From: an uncultured Chloroflexales bacterium
GTDB lineage: Bacteria > Chloroflexota > Chloroflexia > Chloroflexales > Chloroflexaceae
DNA length: 64,000 bases
Direction of reading: 5' to 3'
Assembly: GCA_937902315.1 (NCBI GenBank)
Contig: CALGUG010000018.1
Span: 24,235-88,234 of the forward strand
The notes beneath the pieces are model-generated. The model was not told the DNA's origin. It saw nothing but the letters and a program-made list of their open reading frames with translations, and ran no database searches. Of the stretch, positions 43,297 through 52,460 are shown piece by piece; positions within the stretch are counted from its first letter, which is position 1, and each line of letters starts with the position of its first letter. Both the position numbers and the translations under genes were made by a program.

Positions 43297-45108
43297 ATGA
43301 TGAAACAGATTTCCGCGCTGACAGCCACAGTTTTGTTAGCGCTGTCGCTCGGCGCATGCGGCAGCGCTCCGGCGGCGCCCGCTGGGCCGAGCATGCCAGA
43401 GGCGAATCGACCGAACCCGCCGAGCATCCAAGAAGTTCAGGCGCCAGCGCCGACCACTACTCCGCCTCCGACCGTTGCGCTCAGCGACCCGCACCAAAGC
43501 GAAGCAGCGCTCGAGCAGGGCGAGGACGATGCGATCAGGATCGAGCTACAGGGCGATAGCGCCAGCAGCGAAAGCGATCGGGTCAGCATCGATGGCTCGA
43601 TCGTTACGATCAGCGAGGCCGGAAGCTACATTCTAAGCGGTACGCTCGACAACGGCCAGATCGTGGTCGATAGCGCTTCGAAAGAGCCTGTGCAGCTGCT
43701 GCTCGACGGCGTGAGCATTCACAATGAAAACGGCGCGGCGATCGCGATTATGGACGCCGAAGAGGTGATCGTGGTTCTGGCCGAGGAGAGCGAAAACTTC
43801 CTCAGCGACGGCGCAAACTATGTCTTCCCCGATCCCAATGAGGACGAACCGAACGCGACCCTGTTTAGCAAAGCTGATATGACCATCAGCGGCAGCGGGG
43901 CGCTCACCGTCGACGCCAACTACAACGATGCGATTTCGAGCAAAGACGGCCTGATCATCAACGGCGGCAATTTCATAATCGATTCGGCCGATGATGGTAT
44001 TCGCGGCAAAGACTACCTCGTTATTCAAGCTGGCCAGTTCACAATCAGCGCACAGGGCGACGGTCTGAAAGCCGATAATGGCGACGACGAGAGCAAAGGT
44101 TACATCAAGATCGAAGGCGGCGAGCTCAACATCGCCAGCGACAAAGATGGCGTTCAGGCCGAAACCGACCTGATCATCACAGGCGGCACGCTCAATCTGG
44201 TCTCGGGCCAAGGCAGCGGCGCGACGCTGGCGAGCGATGTCTCGGCCAAGGGGCTCAAGGCCGTTCGCAGCATCCGCATCGATGGCGGCAGCTTCAACAT
44301 CGATAGCGCCGACGACGCCGTTCACACCAACGGCACGCTGACCATCAACGGCGGCGAATTCGAGCTACAAAGCGGCGACGACGCACTGCACGCCGACCTG
44401 GCCGCCGAAATCAACGACGGCACGATCACGGTCAGCCGCTCGTATGAGGGCCTCGAGAGCGTGAATATCACCATCAACGGCGGCAGGCTGGCGATCAAAT
44501 CGCGGGACGACGGCATCAACGCCGCCGGAAGCTCGGCGAGCGGAGGCAGCCGCCCGGGCCGCCCCGGCAACTACTACCTCACCATCAACGGCGGCTCTAT
44601 CGTGGTCGACTCGGAGGGCGATAGCATCGACTCAAACGGTTATGTCAACATGAGCGGCGGCACGCTGATCGTCAACGGTCCGATTATGAATATGAACGCC
44701 GCCATCGACTACGACGGCAGCTTCATCATCACGGGCGGCTTTGTGATCGGAGCGGGCAGCTCGGGTATGGCCCAGACCGCCAGCGACGGGTCGGGCCAAA
44801 ATGCTCTGTTGATCAACTTCGATGAGGTCCAAGAGGCGGGCACGCTCTTCAACATCAGCGATGCCGACGGCAACGAGATCGTGACCTTCGCGCCGCTCAA
44901 AAACTATCAATCGGTGGCCTTCTCGTCGCCCGATCTCGAGACCGGCAAGAGCTATACCATCTCCTTGGGCGGTACCTACCAAGGCGGCAGCCAACAAGAT
45001 GGTCTCTACAGCGGCGGCACATACCAAGGCGGCACGGTTAATACGAACTTTACAGTCGAAAGCACCGTCACACGTTTAGGCCGCCCGTCACGCTTCAGCT
45101 TCCGCTAA
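43297..45108 (+). CDS. Cthe_2159-like beta-helix lipoprotein (DUF4353 family)
   Basis: A 603-residue surface lipoprotein. The signal ends LLALSLGACG with the lipidated Cys near residue 21, followed by a Pro-rich linker. From about residue 90 the chain is a series of short beta-helix coils such as LTINGGEFELQSGDDALHAD and ITINGGRLAIKSRDDGINA, with the Asp-rich turns that bind calcium in Cthe_2159, a polygalacturonate-binding protein. Near the C terminus TYQGG occurs twice. The protein most likely binds plant or microbial polysaccharide at the cell surface. AAGGAG precedes the ATG. A bidirectional terminator follows. Confidence 0.85.
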   Translation: MMKQISALTATVLLALSLGACGSAPAAPAGPSMPEANRPNPPSIQEVQAPAPTTTPPPTVALSDPHQSEAALEQGEDDAIRIELQGDSASSESDRVSIDGSIVTISEAGSYILSGTLDNGQIVVDSASKEPVQLLLDGVSIHNENGAAIAIMDAEEVIVVLAEESENFLSDGANYVFPDPNEDEPNATLFSKADMTISGSGALTVDANYNDAISSKDGLIINGGNFIIDSADDGIRGKDYLVIQAGQFTISAQGDGLKADNGDDESKGYIKIEGGELNIASDKDGVQAETDLIITGGTLNLVSGQGSGATLASDVSAKGLKAVRSIRIDGGSFNIDSADDAVHTNGTLTINGGEFELQSGDDALHADLAAEINDGTITVSRSYEGLESVNITINGGRLAIKSRDDGINAAGSSASGGSRPGRPGNYYLTINGGSIVVDSEGDSIDSNGYVNMSGGTLIVNGPIMNMNAAIDYDGSFIITGGFVIGAGSSGMAQTASDGSGQNALLINFDEVQEAGTLFNISDADGNEIVTFAPLKNYQSVAFSSPDLETGKSYTISLGGTYQGGSQQDGLYSGGTYQGGTVNTNFTVESTVTRLGRPSRFSFR

Positions 45109-45122
45109 GCCTTCGTTTTTGG

Positions 45123-45160
45123 AAACAGGACTGAAGCATGCGAGCGCTTCAGTCCTGTTT
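45123..45160. terminator. Bidirectional terminator between convergent genes
   Basis: A 15-bp perfect stem (45123-45137 with 45146-45160) with T-rich ends on both strands lies in the 56-bp gap. Confidence 0.85.
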
Positions 45161-45164
45161 TGCA

Positions 45165-46403
45165 TTAGCGCCTCGCAAAAGCCAGCAGCAGCCAAGCAGC
45201 CAGGCTGCAGGCCACAATCGCACAGGCCATAGGCAGGGCGCTGCTCGAGCCAGCCAGGCCGATCACGGGGGCGAGCAGTGCGCCGACCAAGAGCTGGAGC
45301 AAGCCTAACAGAGCCGAGGCGCTGCCCGCCTGCTGGCTATCGACGACCTGCATCGCCAGCGTGGCTGTGTTAGGCGCAATCAAGCCCAAACTGGCCGTGA
45401 TCAAAAACATCCCCAGCAGCAGCATCCACAGCTCCAAGCCCACTAGCGCGCCAAGGATCAAGCTCAGCGCGCCCAGCATGTGCACAACCAGGCCGTAGCG
45501 CAGCAGCCTGCGGGCGCCCAAGCTGCCGACCAAACGGGCGCTCACGTTCGAGAGCGCGGCCAAGGCCAAGGCGTTGACGCCGAAGACCATACTGACCTGA
45601 TCGGGCCGCAGACCAAAGCTGCCTTCCAGCATAAAGGGCGTCATCGAGATCAGGGTGATGCCGGTAGCGAAGCCCGCAGCCGAGATCCAGACAAAGGGCA
45701 TAAAGGCGCGGTTCAGGCTCAAGCCAGCGAAGACCTTCAGGCTGGTGCTCAGGCCGCCGCTCTGGCGCGCCTCTTTGGGCAGGCTTTCGGGGAAGACGCG
45801 CGCCGCCAGCACTAAGAGCACAAGGCCGAAGACGCCCAAGCACATAAACAGGCCGCGCCAATCGAGCAGAAGCAAGAGCTGGCCGCCCAAAACCGGAGCG
45901 ATAGCCGGAGCGAGGGCGTTGATGCCCATCAGCAAGCCGATCGTGCGCGCCAACAAATCGCCTTCGTAGAGATCGCGCGCGATCGCCAGCGCCAAGACGA
46001 TCCCCGCCGCTCCGGCCAGACCTTGGGCGAAGCGCAGCAGATTCAGGCTGTAGATCGACGGAGCGACCACGCACAACAGCGAAACCAGCATAAAGAGCAG
46101 CAAGCCTATCAAGAGCGGCCCGCGCCGCCCGCGCGCATCGCTGATCGAGCCGATCAACAGCTGGCCGAAGGCAAGGCCGAAGATGTAACTCGTCAGGGTG
46201 AGTTGAGTCGCCGCCAGGCTGGCGCCAAAGGCGTTGCCCAAGCTCGGCAGAGCGGGTAGGTAGAGGTCGGTTCCCAGCGGGCCGAGCGCCGTCAGCGCCG
46301 CCAAGGTGATCACATGGCTCCAACGCACACGGCCCGTGCGCTCGCGCTCCTGCTCGACGCTCGCTCGGCTCTGCTCGACTCGAATCAGATCTTTACTCGC
46401 CAT
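45165..46403 (-). CDS. MFS multidrug transporter, Bcr/CflA family
   Basis: A 412-residue exporter with 12 predicted helices. The N terminus matches Bcr/CflA, with LGTDLYLPALPSLGNAF, followed by GQLLIGSISDARGRRGPLL (motif A) and the LRFAQGLAGAAG region. It would pump drugs or small metabolites out with protons. AAGGAAG precedes the ATG. It is divergent from a LysR regulator gene whose intergenic region is 104 bp, so LysR control is likely. Confidence 0.93.
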   Translation of the reverse strand: MASKDLIRVEQSRASVEQERERTGRVRWSHVITLAALTALGPLGTDLYLPALPSLGNAFGASLAATQLTLTSYIFGLAFGQLLIGSISDARGRRGPLLIGLLLFMLVSLLCVVAPSIYSLNLLRFAQGLAGAAGIVLALAIARDLYEGDLLARTIGLLMGINALAPAIAPVLGGQLLLLLDWRGLFMCLGVFGLVLLVLAARVFPESLPKEARQSGGLSTSLKVFAGLSLNRAFMPFVWISAAGFATGITLISMTPFMLEGSFGLRPDQVSMVFGVNALALAALSNVSARLVGSLGARRLLRYGLVVHMLGALSLILGALVGLELWMLLLGMFLITASLGLIAPNTATLAMQVVDSQQAGSASALLGLLQLLVGALLAPVIGLAGSSSALPMACAIVACSLAAWLLLAFARR

Positions 46404-46434
46404 CGTTTCTTCCTTAAGATCAGAACATTGCTAC

Positions 46435-46506
46435 TTGATTCGAGTATAGAGAGCCGCTATAATGAATGCAAATCATATCTGTCATATTCTTATGAAAGAC
46501 ATTCAT
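46435..46506 (+). promoter_or_regulatory. lysR promoter and possible LysR operator
   Basis: TTGATT (46435-46440), a 17-bp spacer and TATAAT (46458-46463) face the LysR gene. An inverted pair ATGAATG (46462-46468) and CATTCAT (46500-46506) overlaps the -10 and reaches to the start codon, a suitable site for autoregulation. Confidence 0.7.
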
Positions 46507-46507
46507 A

Positions 46508-47395
46508 ATGAATATCTCTCAGATCCAGAGTTTTGTGGCCCTCGCCGAAACAGGCAGCTTCACCGAAGCGGCAGAACAGCTCTATCTCTCGCAATCGGCT
46601 ATCAGCCACGCCCTTGCTGCCCTCGAGCGCGAGCTGGGCGTCACCCTGATCGAGCGCAACCGCAAAGGCGTGATCGCTCTCAGCGAGGCGGGCGAGCGGA
46701 TTCTGCCCCACGCGCGGGCCTTTCTGAGCCAAGTCAGCGCTATCGAGCAGGAGGCCAAAGCCGCCCAAGGCCACTACAGCGGCAAATTGCGTCTGGGCAG
46801 CATCCACTCCTTCGTCGCGCCCGATCTGCTGGCGCCGCTGCTCAGCCACTTCCAAGCCCGCTATCCAGAGGTCGAAGTCACCCTGTTTGAGGGCGCGATC
46901 CACGAGATCGGCGAATGGATGGAGAGCAATCTGATCGATCTCAGCTTTATGATCTTGCCAGCGCCCGACTACACCACCCGCCCGATCTTTGGCGACGAGC
47001 TCTTTGTGGTGCTGCCCCAAGAGCATCCGCTCCAAGAGTGCGATACGCTCAGGCTCGACGATCTACTCGACCATGGGCTGGTGGTTGAACGTGGCCACTG
47101 CACCCTGCGCCTAATGGAGCAGCTTGGGATCATCAGCCACGCCAAGAAGCCTAAAATTCGCTACAAAGCCCACGATAGCGCCACTATTCTGGCCATGGTG
47201 CGCGAAGGTTTAGGCTTCACCTTTATGCCAAAATCGATGTTGCCGAAACAGACCGACGGTCTGATTGTGCGGGCGCTCGAGCCGCGTTTTCCGCTTCAGA
47301 TCGGGCTAGGAGTGAAATCATGGCAACAGGCATCGCCCAACGCCCGCCTCTTTATCGAAGCGGCCCAACAGTGGGCGAACCAAACATCCGCTTAA
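46508..47395 (+). CDS. LysR-family transcriptional regulator
   Basis: A 295-residue regulator. The N-terminal winged HTH has the full signature (FVALAETGSFTEAAEQLYLS then QSAISHALAALEREL, about residues 8-45). The C-terminal co-inducer domain starts near LRLGSIHSFVAPDLL and has the usual two-lobed pattern. It is likely to regulate the divergent Bcr/CflA transporter. The inducer is unknown. Confidence 0.93.
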   Translation: MNISQIQSFVALAETGSFTEAAEQLYLSQSAISHALAALERELGVTLIERNRKGVIALSEAGERILPHARAFLSQVSAIEQEAKAAQGHYSGKLRLGSIHSFVAPDLLAPLLSHFQARYPEVEVTLFEGAIHEIGEWMESNLIDLSFMILPAPDYTTRPIFGDELFVVLPQEHPLQECDTLRLDDLLDHGLVVERGHCTLRLMEQLGIISHAKKPKIRYKAHDSATILAMVREGLGFTFMPKSMLPKQTDGLIVRALEPRFPLQIGLGVKSWQQASPNARLFIEAAQQWANQTSA

Positions 47396-47481
47396 GCTTA
47401 GTTTGCTCGCTGTTGAGCCGAAACCCGAAGTGTGGTACAACAGACGAGCGCAAGCGCTTTGCAATCGATAGGAGTTAGCTT

Positions 47482-48459
47482 ATGTCTGTAATGCCACTGG
47501 TACAACGTGGTATTCAAACCAGCCGTCTTGTGTTGGGGTGTATGTCGTTCGGCAAAACCTGGAGCGACGATCCCATCACCGACGAGAACATGCGCGAAGC
47601 CGAGGCGGCGCTCGAAGCGGCGCTCGAAATCGGCATTCGCATGTTCGATCACGCCAACATCTACACGCGCGGCAAGGCCGAAACGATCTTCGGACGCCTG
47701 CTCAAGCAGCGCCCGGGCCTGCGCGAACAGCTCATCATTCAAACCAAGTGCGGCATTCGCTTCGCCGAGGACGATATTCCGAACCGCTTCGACTTCTCCA
47801 AAGAGCACATCCTCGAAGCGGTCGACGGCAGCCTCAAGCGCTTAGACTGCGACTATATCGACATTCTCTTGTTGCACCGCCCCGATCCCTTGGTGGAGCC
47901 GGACGAGGTGGCCGAGGCCTTTACCAAGCTCAAGAGCTCGGGCAAAGTGCGCTACTTCGGCGTCTCGAACATGAATGTCAGCCAGATCCGCTTCCTGCAG
48001 CGCTCGCTCTCAGAGCCGCTGATCGTCAACCAGCTTGAGCTCAGCCTCTCGCACCTGCACTGGCTCGACCAGACCGTGCACGTCAACCAAAACGCAGGCG
48101 CGGCGGTCAACTTCGGCGAAGGCTTGCTCGAATTCAGCCAGGCCGAGGGCATTCAGTTGCAGTCTTGGGGCCCGCTCTCGAAGGGACGCTTCACCGGTCG
48201 CCCGCTCGACAACGAGCCGGAGAACATTCGCAAAACGGCGGCCTTGGTGCAGCAGATGGCCCAAGAGAAGGGCACCACGCCCGAGGCGATCGTGTTGGGC
48301 TGGCTGATGCGCCACCCCGCCAAGATCCAGCCCGTGATCGGCACCATCAACCCCAAGCGCATCGCCGCCTGCCAAGATGCCGAGAACCAGGCCAACCAAA
48401 TGAGCCGCGAAGAGTGGTACAAACTCTACGTCAGTGCTCGCGGCAAGCCCATGCCCTAA
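47482..48459 (+). CDS. Aldo/keto reductase
   Basis: A 325-residue NADPH-dependent TIM-barrel reductase. The catalytic tetrad is present: Asp in MFDHANIY, Tyr in the same segment, Lys in IIQTKCGIR and His in LLLHRPD. The C-terminal LGWLMRHPAKIQPVIGTINP is the cofactor-binding region. It resembles the YdhF group of oxidoreductases. TAGGAGTT precedes the ATG. It follows the LysR gene by 86 bp on the same strand and may be part of that unit. Confidence 0.93.
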   Translation: MSVMPLVQRGIQTSRLVLGCMSFGKTWSDDPITDENMREAEAALEAALEIGIRMFDHANIYTRGKAETIFGRLLKQRPGLREQLIIQTKCGIRFAEDDIPNRFDFSKEHILEAVDGSLKRLDCDYIDILLLHRPDPLVEPDEVAEAFTKLKSSGKVRYFGVSNMNVSQIRFLQRSLSEPLIVNQLELSLSHLHWLDQTVHVNQNAGAAVNFGEGLLEFSQAEGIQLQSWGPLSKGRFTGRPLDNEPENIRKTAALVQQMAQEKGTTPEAIVLGWLMRHPAKIQPVIGTINPKRIAACQDAENQANQMSREEWYKLYVSARGKPMP

Positions 48460-48479
48460 ATCGAGCAGCTACACACAAA

Positions 48480-48519
48480 AGCGAGGGACTCCGCACTCCG
48501 GAATCCCTCGCTCTTTTTT
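48480..48519 (+). terminator. Rho-independent terminator of the aldo/keto reductase gene
   Basis: AGCGAGGGA pairs with TCCCTCGCT around a short inner stem, followed by T6. Confidence 0.85.
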
Positions 48520-48544
48520 ACACGCTCCGCTCAGCAGCCACAAA

Positions 48545-48866
48545 CATCATTTGGCGGAAGGGCTTCTAGCTCCCATTCAGTCCTCACCGCGTCCGCCTCC
48601 GGCTACTAAACAGGGCTGGCCACCCTCATCCCCGGCCCTTCTCTGCCAACCCAAAGCGCCTTCCGCTCCCCAAAACGCGGGGAAAAATCCGCTCTGCCGA
48701 AGGCCAAAAGAGATAGTATCAAATCCGCTTAAAGACTTGCTCTCTCGTGACGTAGACAAAACGGCAAACGGAGAAAGAAGTTGTGGGAGATTTCGCTACG
48801 CGAAATCTCCCACAACAACAATAGTCACGTTCCGCTCTGCCGAAGGCCAAAAAGCGCCAAAGCGAT
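48545..48866 (+). repeat. R1, C-rich and R2 repeats with nested hairpin
   Basis: An R1 core lies at 48589-48606, then a C-rich element with CCCTCATCCCCGGCCCTTCT, a truncated R2 (about 48665-48705), and a fuller R2 from AGTATCAAATCCGC (about 48715) to GCCGAAGGCC (about 48850). The hairpin at 48780-48816 sits inside the second R2. Confidence 0.8.
48780..48816. repeat. ATTTCGC-family hairpin
   Basis: A 17-bp perfect stem (48780-48796 with 48800-48816) with a TAC loop and outer arm GTTGTGGGAG. Confidence 0.9.
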
Positions 48867-48889
48867 TGCGCTTCTAGCCAACACAAGGC

Positions 48890-49930
48890 TTAGAAGCGAT
48901 CGATCACGGTCACACCCGAGCCGCGGAAGTTGTTAAGATCGATCAGCTCGGCGGGCGCCTCTTCCAGCGAAATGGTGCGCCCCACCAACTGCGAAGGCTT
49001 CAGCTTGCCAGCCGTGATCATACGCATCATCTCGCTGTAGCGGAAGGCCTGCATACCGTGGCTGCCCAAGATCTCCAGCTCATTGGCGATCACCTGATCG
49101 AAGGGCACGGGCGAATGGCGATGATCGGCCAGCATCAGGCCGACCTGAATGTGCTTGCCGCGCTTGCGTAGGTTGGCCACCGAATTGAAACAGGTGGTTG
49201 GGCTGCCCAAAGCGTCGACCGAGACATGGGCGCCGCCGCCGGTCAGCTCTTTGACAGCAGCGACCACATCGGGCGTCGTCGAGCCGTTGACCACCGCGAC
49301 CGCACCGATCGAGCGCGCCAGCTCCAAGCGCTGCTCGTTGATGTCGATGGCGACCACATTGGCACCCAAGGCGTTGGCGATCATAATCGCCGAGAGACCG
49401 ACGCCGCCACAGCCGTGCACTGCCACCCAATGCCCCGCCGAGACCTTGCCTTGATCGACAATGGCCCGGAAGGCGGTCGCGAAACGGCAGCCCAAACTGG
49501 CCGCCGTCACATAGTCGAGCTCGTCGGGCAGGCTCACCAAGTTGATGTCGGCCCGATCGATCGCGACATACTGGGCGAACGAACCCCAGTGGGTGAAGCC
49601 CGGCTGAAATTGGTGGTCACAGACCTGATGATTGCCCGAAGCACATTGCGGGCAGGTGCCACAACCACACACAAAGGGCACGGTTACGCGCTGGCCGACC
49701 TTCCACGACTTGACGTCGCGGCCGACCGCTACAATCTCGCCGGCGAACTCGTGGCCGGGCACATGGGGCAGAACGATATCGGAATCGTGGCCCATCCAGC
49801 CGTGCCAGTCGCTGCGGCACAGACCGGTCGCTTTGACAGCGATCACCACGCCGGTGGGCGTTGGGGTGGGGTCGGGCACGTTTTGAACCGAAAAAGGTTG
49901 AGCGAATGTTTCGTAGAGAGCTGCTTTCAT
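48890..49930 (-). CDS. Zinc-dependent alcohol dehydrogenase (MDR family)
   Basis: A 346-residue medium-chain dehydrogenase. Catalytic zinc ligands are Cys in GLCRSDWHGW and His-Glu in PHVPGHEFAGE. The structural zinc site has four Cys in CGCGTCPQCASGNHQVC. The Rossmann glycine loop is VHGCGGVGLSAIMI. It oxidises alcohols or polyols with NAD(P). AAGGAAAC precedes the ATG. The lyxose isomerase-like gene lies 63 bp further upstream on the same strand, so they probably form an operon for a sugar or polyol. Confidence 0.93.
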   Translation of the reverse strand: MKAALYETFAQPFSVQNVPDPTPTPTGVVIAVKATGLCRSDWHGWMGHDSDIVLPHVPGHEFAGEIVAVGRDVKSWKVGQRVTVPFVCGCGTCPQCASGNHQVCDHQFQPGFTHWGSFAQYVAIDRADINLVSLPDELDYVTAASLGCRFATAFRAIVDQGKVSAGHWVAVHGCGGVGLSAIMIANALGANVVAIDINEQRLELARSIGAVAVVNGSTTPDVVAAVKELTGGGAHVSVDALGSPTTCFNSVANLRKRGKHIQVGLMLADHRHSPVPFDQVIANELEILGSHGMQAFRYSEMMRMITAGKLKPSQLVGRTISLEEAPAELIDLNNFRGSGVTVIDRF

Positions 49931-49993
49931 GCTCGTTTCCTTAAAAAGGCTTAGAACGTCGAAGACGCTCCAAGCCTAAACCTCTAACTACAA

Positions 49994-50542
49994 TCAGTTG
50001 CCTTCGATCTCTGGCAAGCGCTTAATATTTGGATCGGTGAAGATATCAAACTCATCGCGGCTGCGAGTCGAAAACTCGGAGACGATCGCTCCTTCTGGCC
50101 CAGCCTGAAACCAGTGGAGCGTATTGGGCATAATCGTGTATTGCTGGCCGGGCAGCAGCACGACCTCGTGCCAGACCGTGTAGGTATGCTCGTAGCCGAC
50201 CGGAGGCCGCCCTTTGGGGTTGGGAGTCGGCTCGCCCTCGACATACAAATAGACCATACCCCAACGACAGCGGAAGGTCTCTTCCTTGCCCGGATCATCT
50301 CCAATCGGAGGGTGGCGATGTTCAGGGAAGATCTGATTGGGGAACAGTATCAATTCTTTAGCGCAGCAGCGTTCGGTATTGATGTAAGTGATCAGTTGTA
50401 GCCCGATCGTCTCGAGTTGCCCAAGGCCTACATCGGCAACCTCGATCCGTTCCACCTCTTCGGGGGTGAGCACAATCCCGGCACGATTCAGATAGTCTAG
50501 CGCTCTGTCGCGCGCCTTGATGTATTCCGCCTGGCTTATCAT
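49994..50542 (-). CDS. D-lyxose isomerase-like cupin
   Basis: A 182-residue cupin. FPEHRHPPIGDDPGKEETFRC and the following RWGMVYLYVEGEP match the metal-binding core of D-lyxose isomerases (His, His, Glu and a later His in PNTLHWFQAG). The enzyme interconverts D-lyxose and D-xylulose, or mannose and fructose. Neighbouring alcohol dehydrogenase and sugar enzymes fit this. The protein is somewhat shorter than some characterised members. GAGGGAGAA precedes the ATG. Confidence 0.85.
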   Translation of the reverse strand: MISQAEYIKARDRALDYLNRAGIVLTPEEVERIEVADVGLGQLETIGLQLITYINTERCCAKELILFPNQIFPEHRHPPIGDDPGKEETFRCRWGMVYLYVEGEPTPNPKGRPPVGYEHTYTVWHEVVLLPGQQYTIMPNTLHWFQAGPEGAIVSEFSTRSRDEFDIFTDPNIKRLPEIEGN

Positions 50543-50654
50543 CGCTTTTCTCCCTCTCTCGTCACCATTATAGGTTTGAGGTTCGCTTTCATCAAACAGC
50601 TGCCATGGTAGCAGATTCTGTACACTTGCCTAATCGCACAAGTGGCAAGCCAAA

Positions 50655-50935
50655 TCCGTTTGATCACTTCAGTGTTCTAGCGGCTTGCTCCCTTCCCCAA
50701 AGAAGCTTGCTAGCGCGTCCGCCTTCGGCTATCAACAGCTCGCCCGTAACCACAGTGTGGTAGGCGTGTGTCGAAAGACCGCCCCAAAATACAACAAAGC
50801 GGATTCCATACCAAATTCGTTTAAAGACTTACCCCCTTGGAGTGTAAGAAAACAAAACCGGGAAAAGACAACAAAAAAGGTCAAGTTCCACCCTGCCGAA
50901 GGCCAAAATAGAGGCTGACCGTGCAGATATGGTAT
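50655..50935 (+). repeat. R1 composite followed by a complete R2
   Basis: An R1 core lies at 50715-50732 in a block nearly identical to 14411-14550. R2 runs from ATACCAAATTCG (50808) to ATGGTAT (50935) with the CAAGTTCCACCCTGCCGAAG signature. Confidence 0.8.
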
Positions 50936-51076
50936 CAGACCGCGCTGAGATCGAGCGCATCGTGACAACTCCGCCCAACAAACTCCGATTTGCCACAGAT
51001 GCGAGCCTGTGGCACAATGCGCTCTAGCAAACGATCGTTTCGTGGCGTATCTGCGCCCACACAATAGACAAAACGT

Positions 51077-51940
51077 ATGACAATTGAAGAAACAGAACTG
51101 GCCCAGATCGATCAAGAGCTGGCAGCACGGATCGACCCTTGGTTAGCCCATATGCGCTGGCGGCCCAACTTCGATAACTGGCGCCAAGCCCGTCTGCACC
51201 AAGAGGATCACCAAAAAGAGGCCCTGCGTCTGCTCGAACAAGGCCGCGCGCTGGCCCACTCGCCCGCGCTCGAGCAAAGCAGCATGCTCGATTTAGGCTG
51301 CGGCATGGGCGGATTCGCGGTGGCCGTGGCCCGCAAAGGCATCAAAGTGACGGCCCTCGACTACAACCCGGCCTACTGCGCGATCACGGCTGTGCGCGCG
51401 GCCCGCTACAAGCTGGCCCTGCCCGTGGCTGCGGCGGCAGGTGAAGCCATTCCGCTGCCAGACGCCAGCTACGACATCGTCACCTGCTGGGATGTGCTCG
51501 AACACGTTCAAAAGCCGCGCGATCTGCTCAAAGAGCTCAACCGCGTGCTGCGCCCGGGCGGCCTGCTACTGATCACCGCCATCAACCGCTTCGCCTTCAA
51601 AGATCCGCACTACCATCTGCCGCTGATCAACTGGATGCCGCGCCCCTTGGGCGAGTCCTTGATCGCGTTGAGCGGTCGTCGCAAAGGCGGAGCCTTCCGC
51701 GACAAGCAGCGCCTCAGCGAGATGCACTACTACACTTGGAAGGGTCTAAAGCAGCAGGCCGCCGAGTGCGGTTTCCGGCTCTACGATCTCGATGAAGAGC
51801 GCGTTGCACGCGGCGAAGTCGGCGCTCGCAAGCGCTGGCGACGCTTAGCAAGCAGCCTCGGCGTGGCTGTGCCAGCCTACCGCGCCTATCGCAACTGTTG
51901 GCAAGGCACCTGGCGCCTCGCTATGATCAAAGAAGCCTAA
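51077..51940 (+). CDS. Class I SAM-dependent methyltransferase
   Basis: A 287-residue methyltransferase. SMLDLGCGMGGFAVAVA is motif I (SAM binding), VTALDYNPAY is the ribose-binding acidic turn, IVTCWDVLEHV is motif II, and VLRPGGLLLITAINR is motif III. The sequence resembles UbiE/Coq5-like type 11 methyltransferases. The substrate is unknown. No clear ribosome-binding site precedes the ATG. Confidence 0.9.
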   Translation: MTIEETELAQIDQELAARIDPWLAHMRWRPNFDNWRQARLHQEDHQKEALRLLEQGRALAHSPALEQSSMLDLGCGMGGFAVAVARKGIKVTALDYNPAYCAITAVRAARYKLALPVAAAAGEAIPLPDASYDIVTCWDVLEHVQKPRDLLKELNRVLRPGGLLLITAINRFAFKDPHYHLPLINWMPRPLGESLIALSGRRKGGAFRDKQRLSEMHYYTWKGLKQQAAECGFRLYDLDEERVARGEVGARKRWRRLASSLGVAVPAYRAYRNCWQGTWRLAMIKEA

Positions 51941-51978
51941 TCGCTAGCCCGTGTCGATCTGACGCGGGCTAGTGTTTT

Positions 51979-52400
51979 GAAGGATTGGCCTTCGGCAGAG
52001 CGGAACGTAACCTCTTTTGTTATGTGGAATTTCGCGCTGTCGCGCGAAATTCCACATAACTCTTTCCCGTCTACATAACCAAACACCTTATTCGAAAAGC
52101 AAGCTAGTCATACCAATTCCGATTAGGCTATCTTTTAGCCTTCGACAGAGCGGGACGTGACTATGTTTGTTTCGTTGGGCAGCCAAGCCACAAGCGGCGC
52201 TTTGTCGCTGAAAACGGCGCGGCAGGGGCGGATGTTGTAGCACTCGCGGTTTTGAAGGGAGTCGCGGGCGTGTACGTTCAGGCTCCCTTCGCCCGCTTTT
52301 GGCGGGAGAAGGGCCGGGGATGAGGGTGGGCCAGCCCTGTTTAGTAGCCGGAGGCGGACGCGGTGAGGAGCGAATGTGAGCTAGCAGCCCACTCCGCCAG
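51979..52400. repeat. Two R2 fragments, a hairpin, C-rich repeat and R1 core
   Basis: An R2 fragment in minus orientation (GCCTTCGGCAGAGCGGAAC, about 51988) carries the hairpin at 52019-52060. A second fragment follows (CATACCAATTCCG to about 52170). A C-rich repeat with GCGGGAGAAGGGCCGGGG (about 52305) leads to an R1 core in minus orientation at 52344-52361. Confidence 0.75.
52019..52060. repeat. ATTTCGC-family hairpin
   Basis: A 19-bp perfect stem (52019-52037 with 52042-52060) with a TGTC loop and outer arm GTTATGTGG. Confidence 0.92.
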
Positions 52401-52460
52401 CAGATTGGTACAAACTGTTGCAGTAACGCAGCACAACGGGGAATCGCTCACGATCAGGCG

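Noticed and set aside
43633..44325. A 230-codon frame opposite the beta-helix lipoprotein gene
   Set aside because: Its regular composition mirrors the repeated coils on the other strand; there is no independent support.
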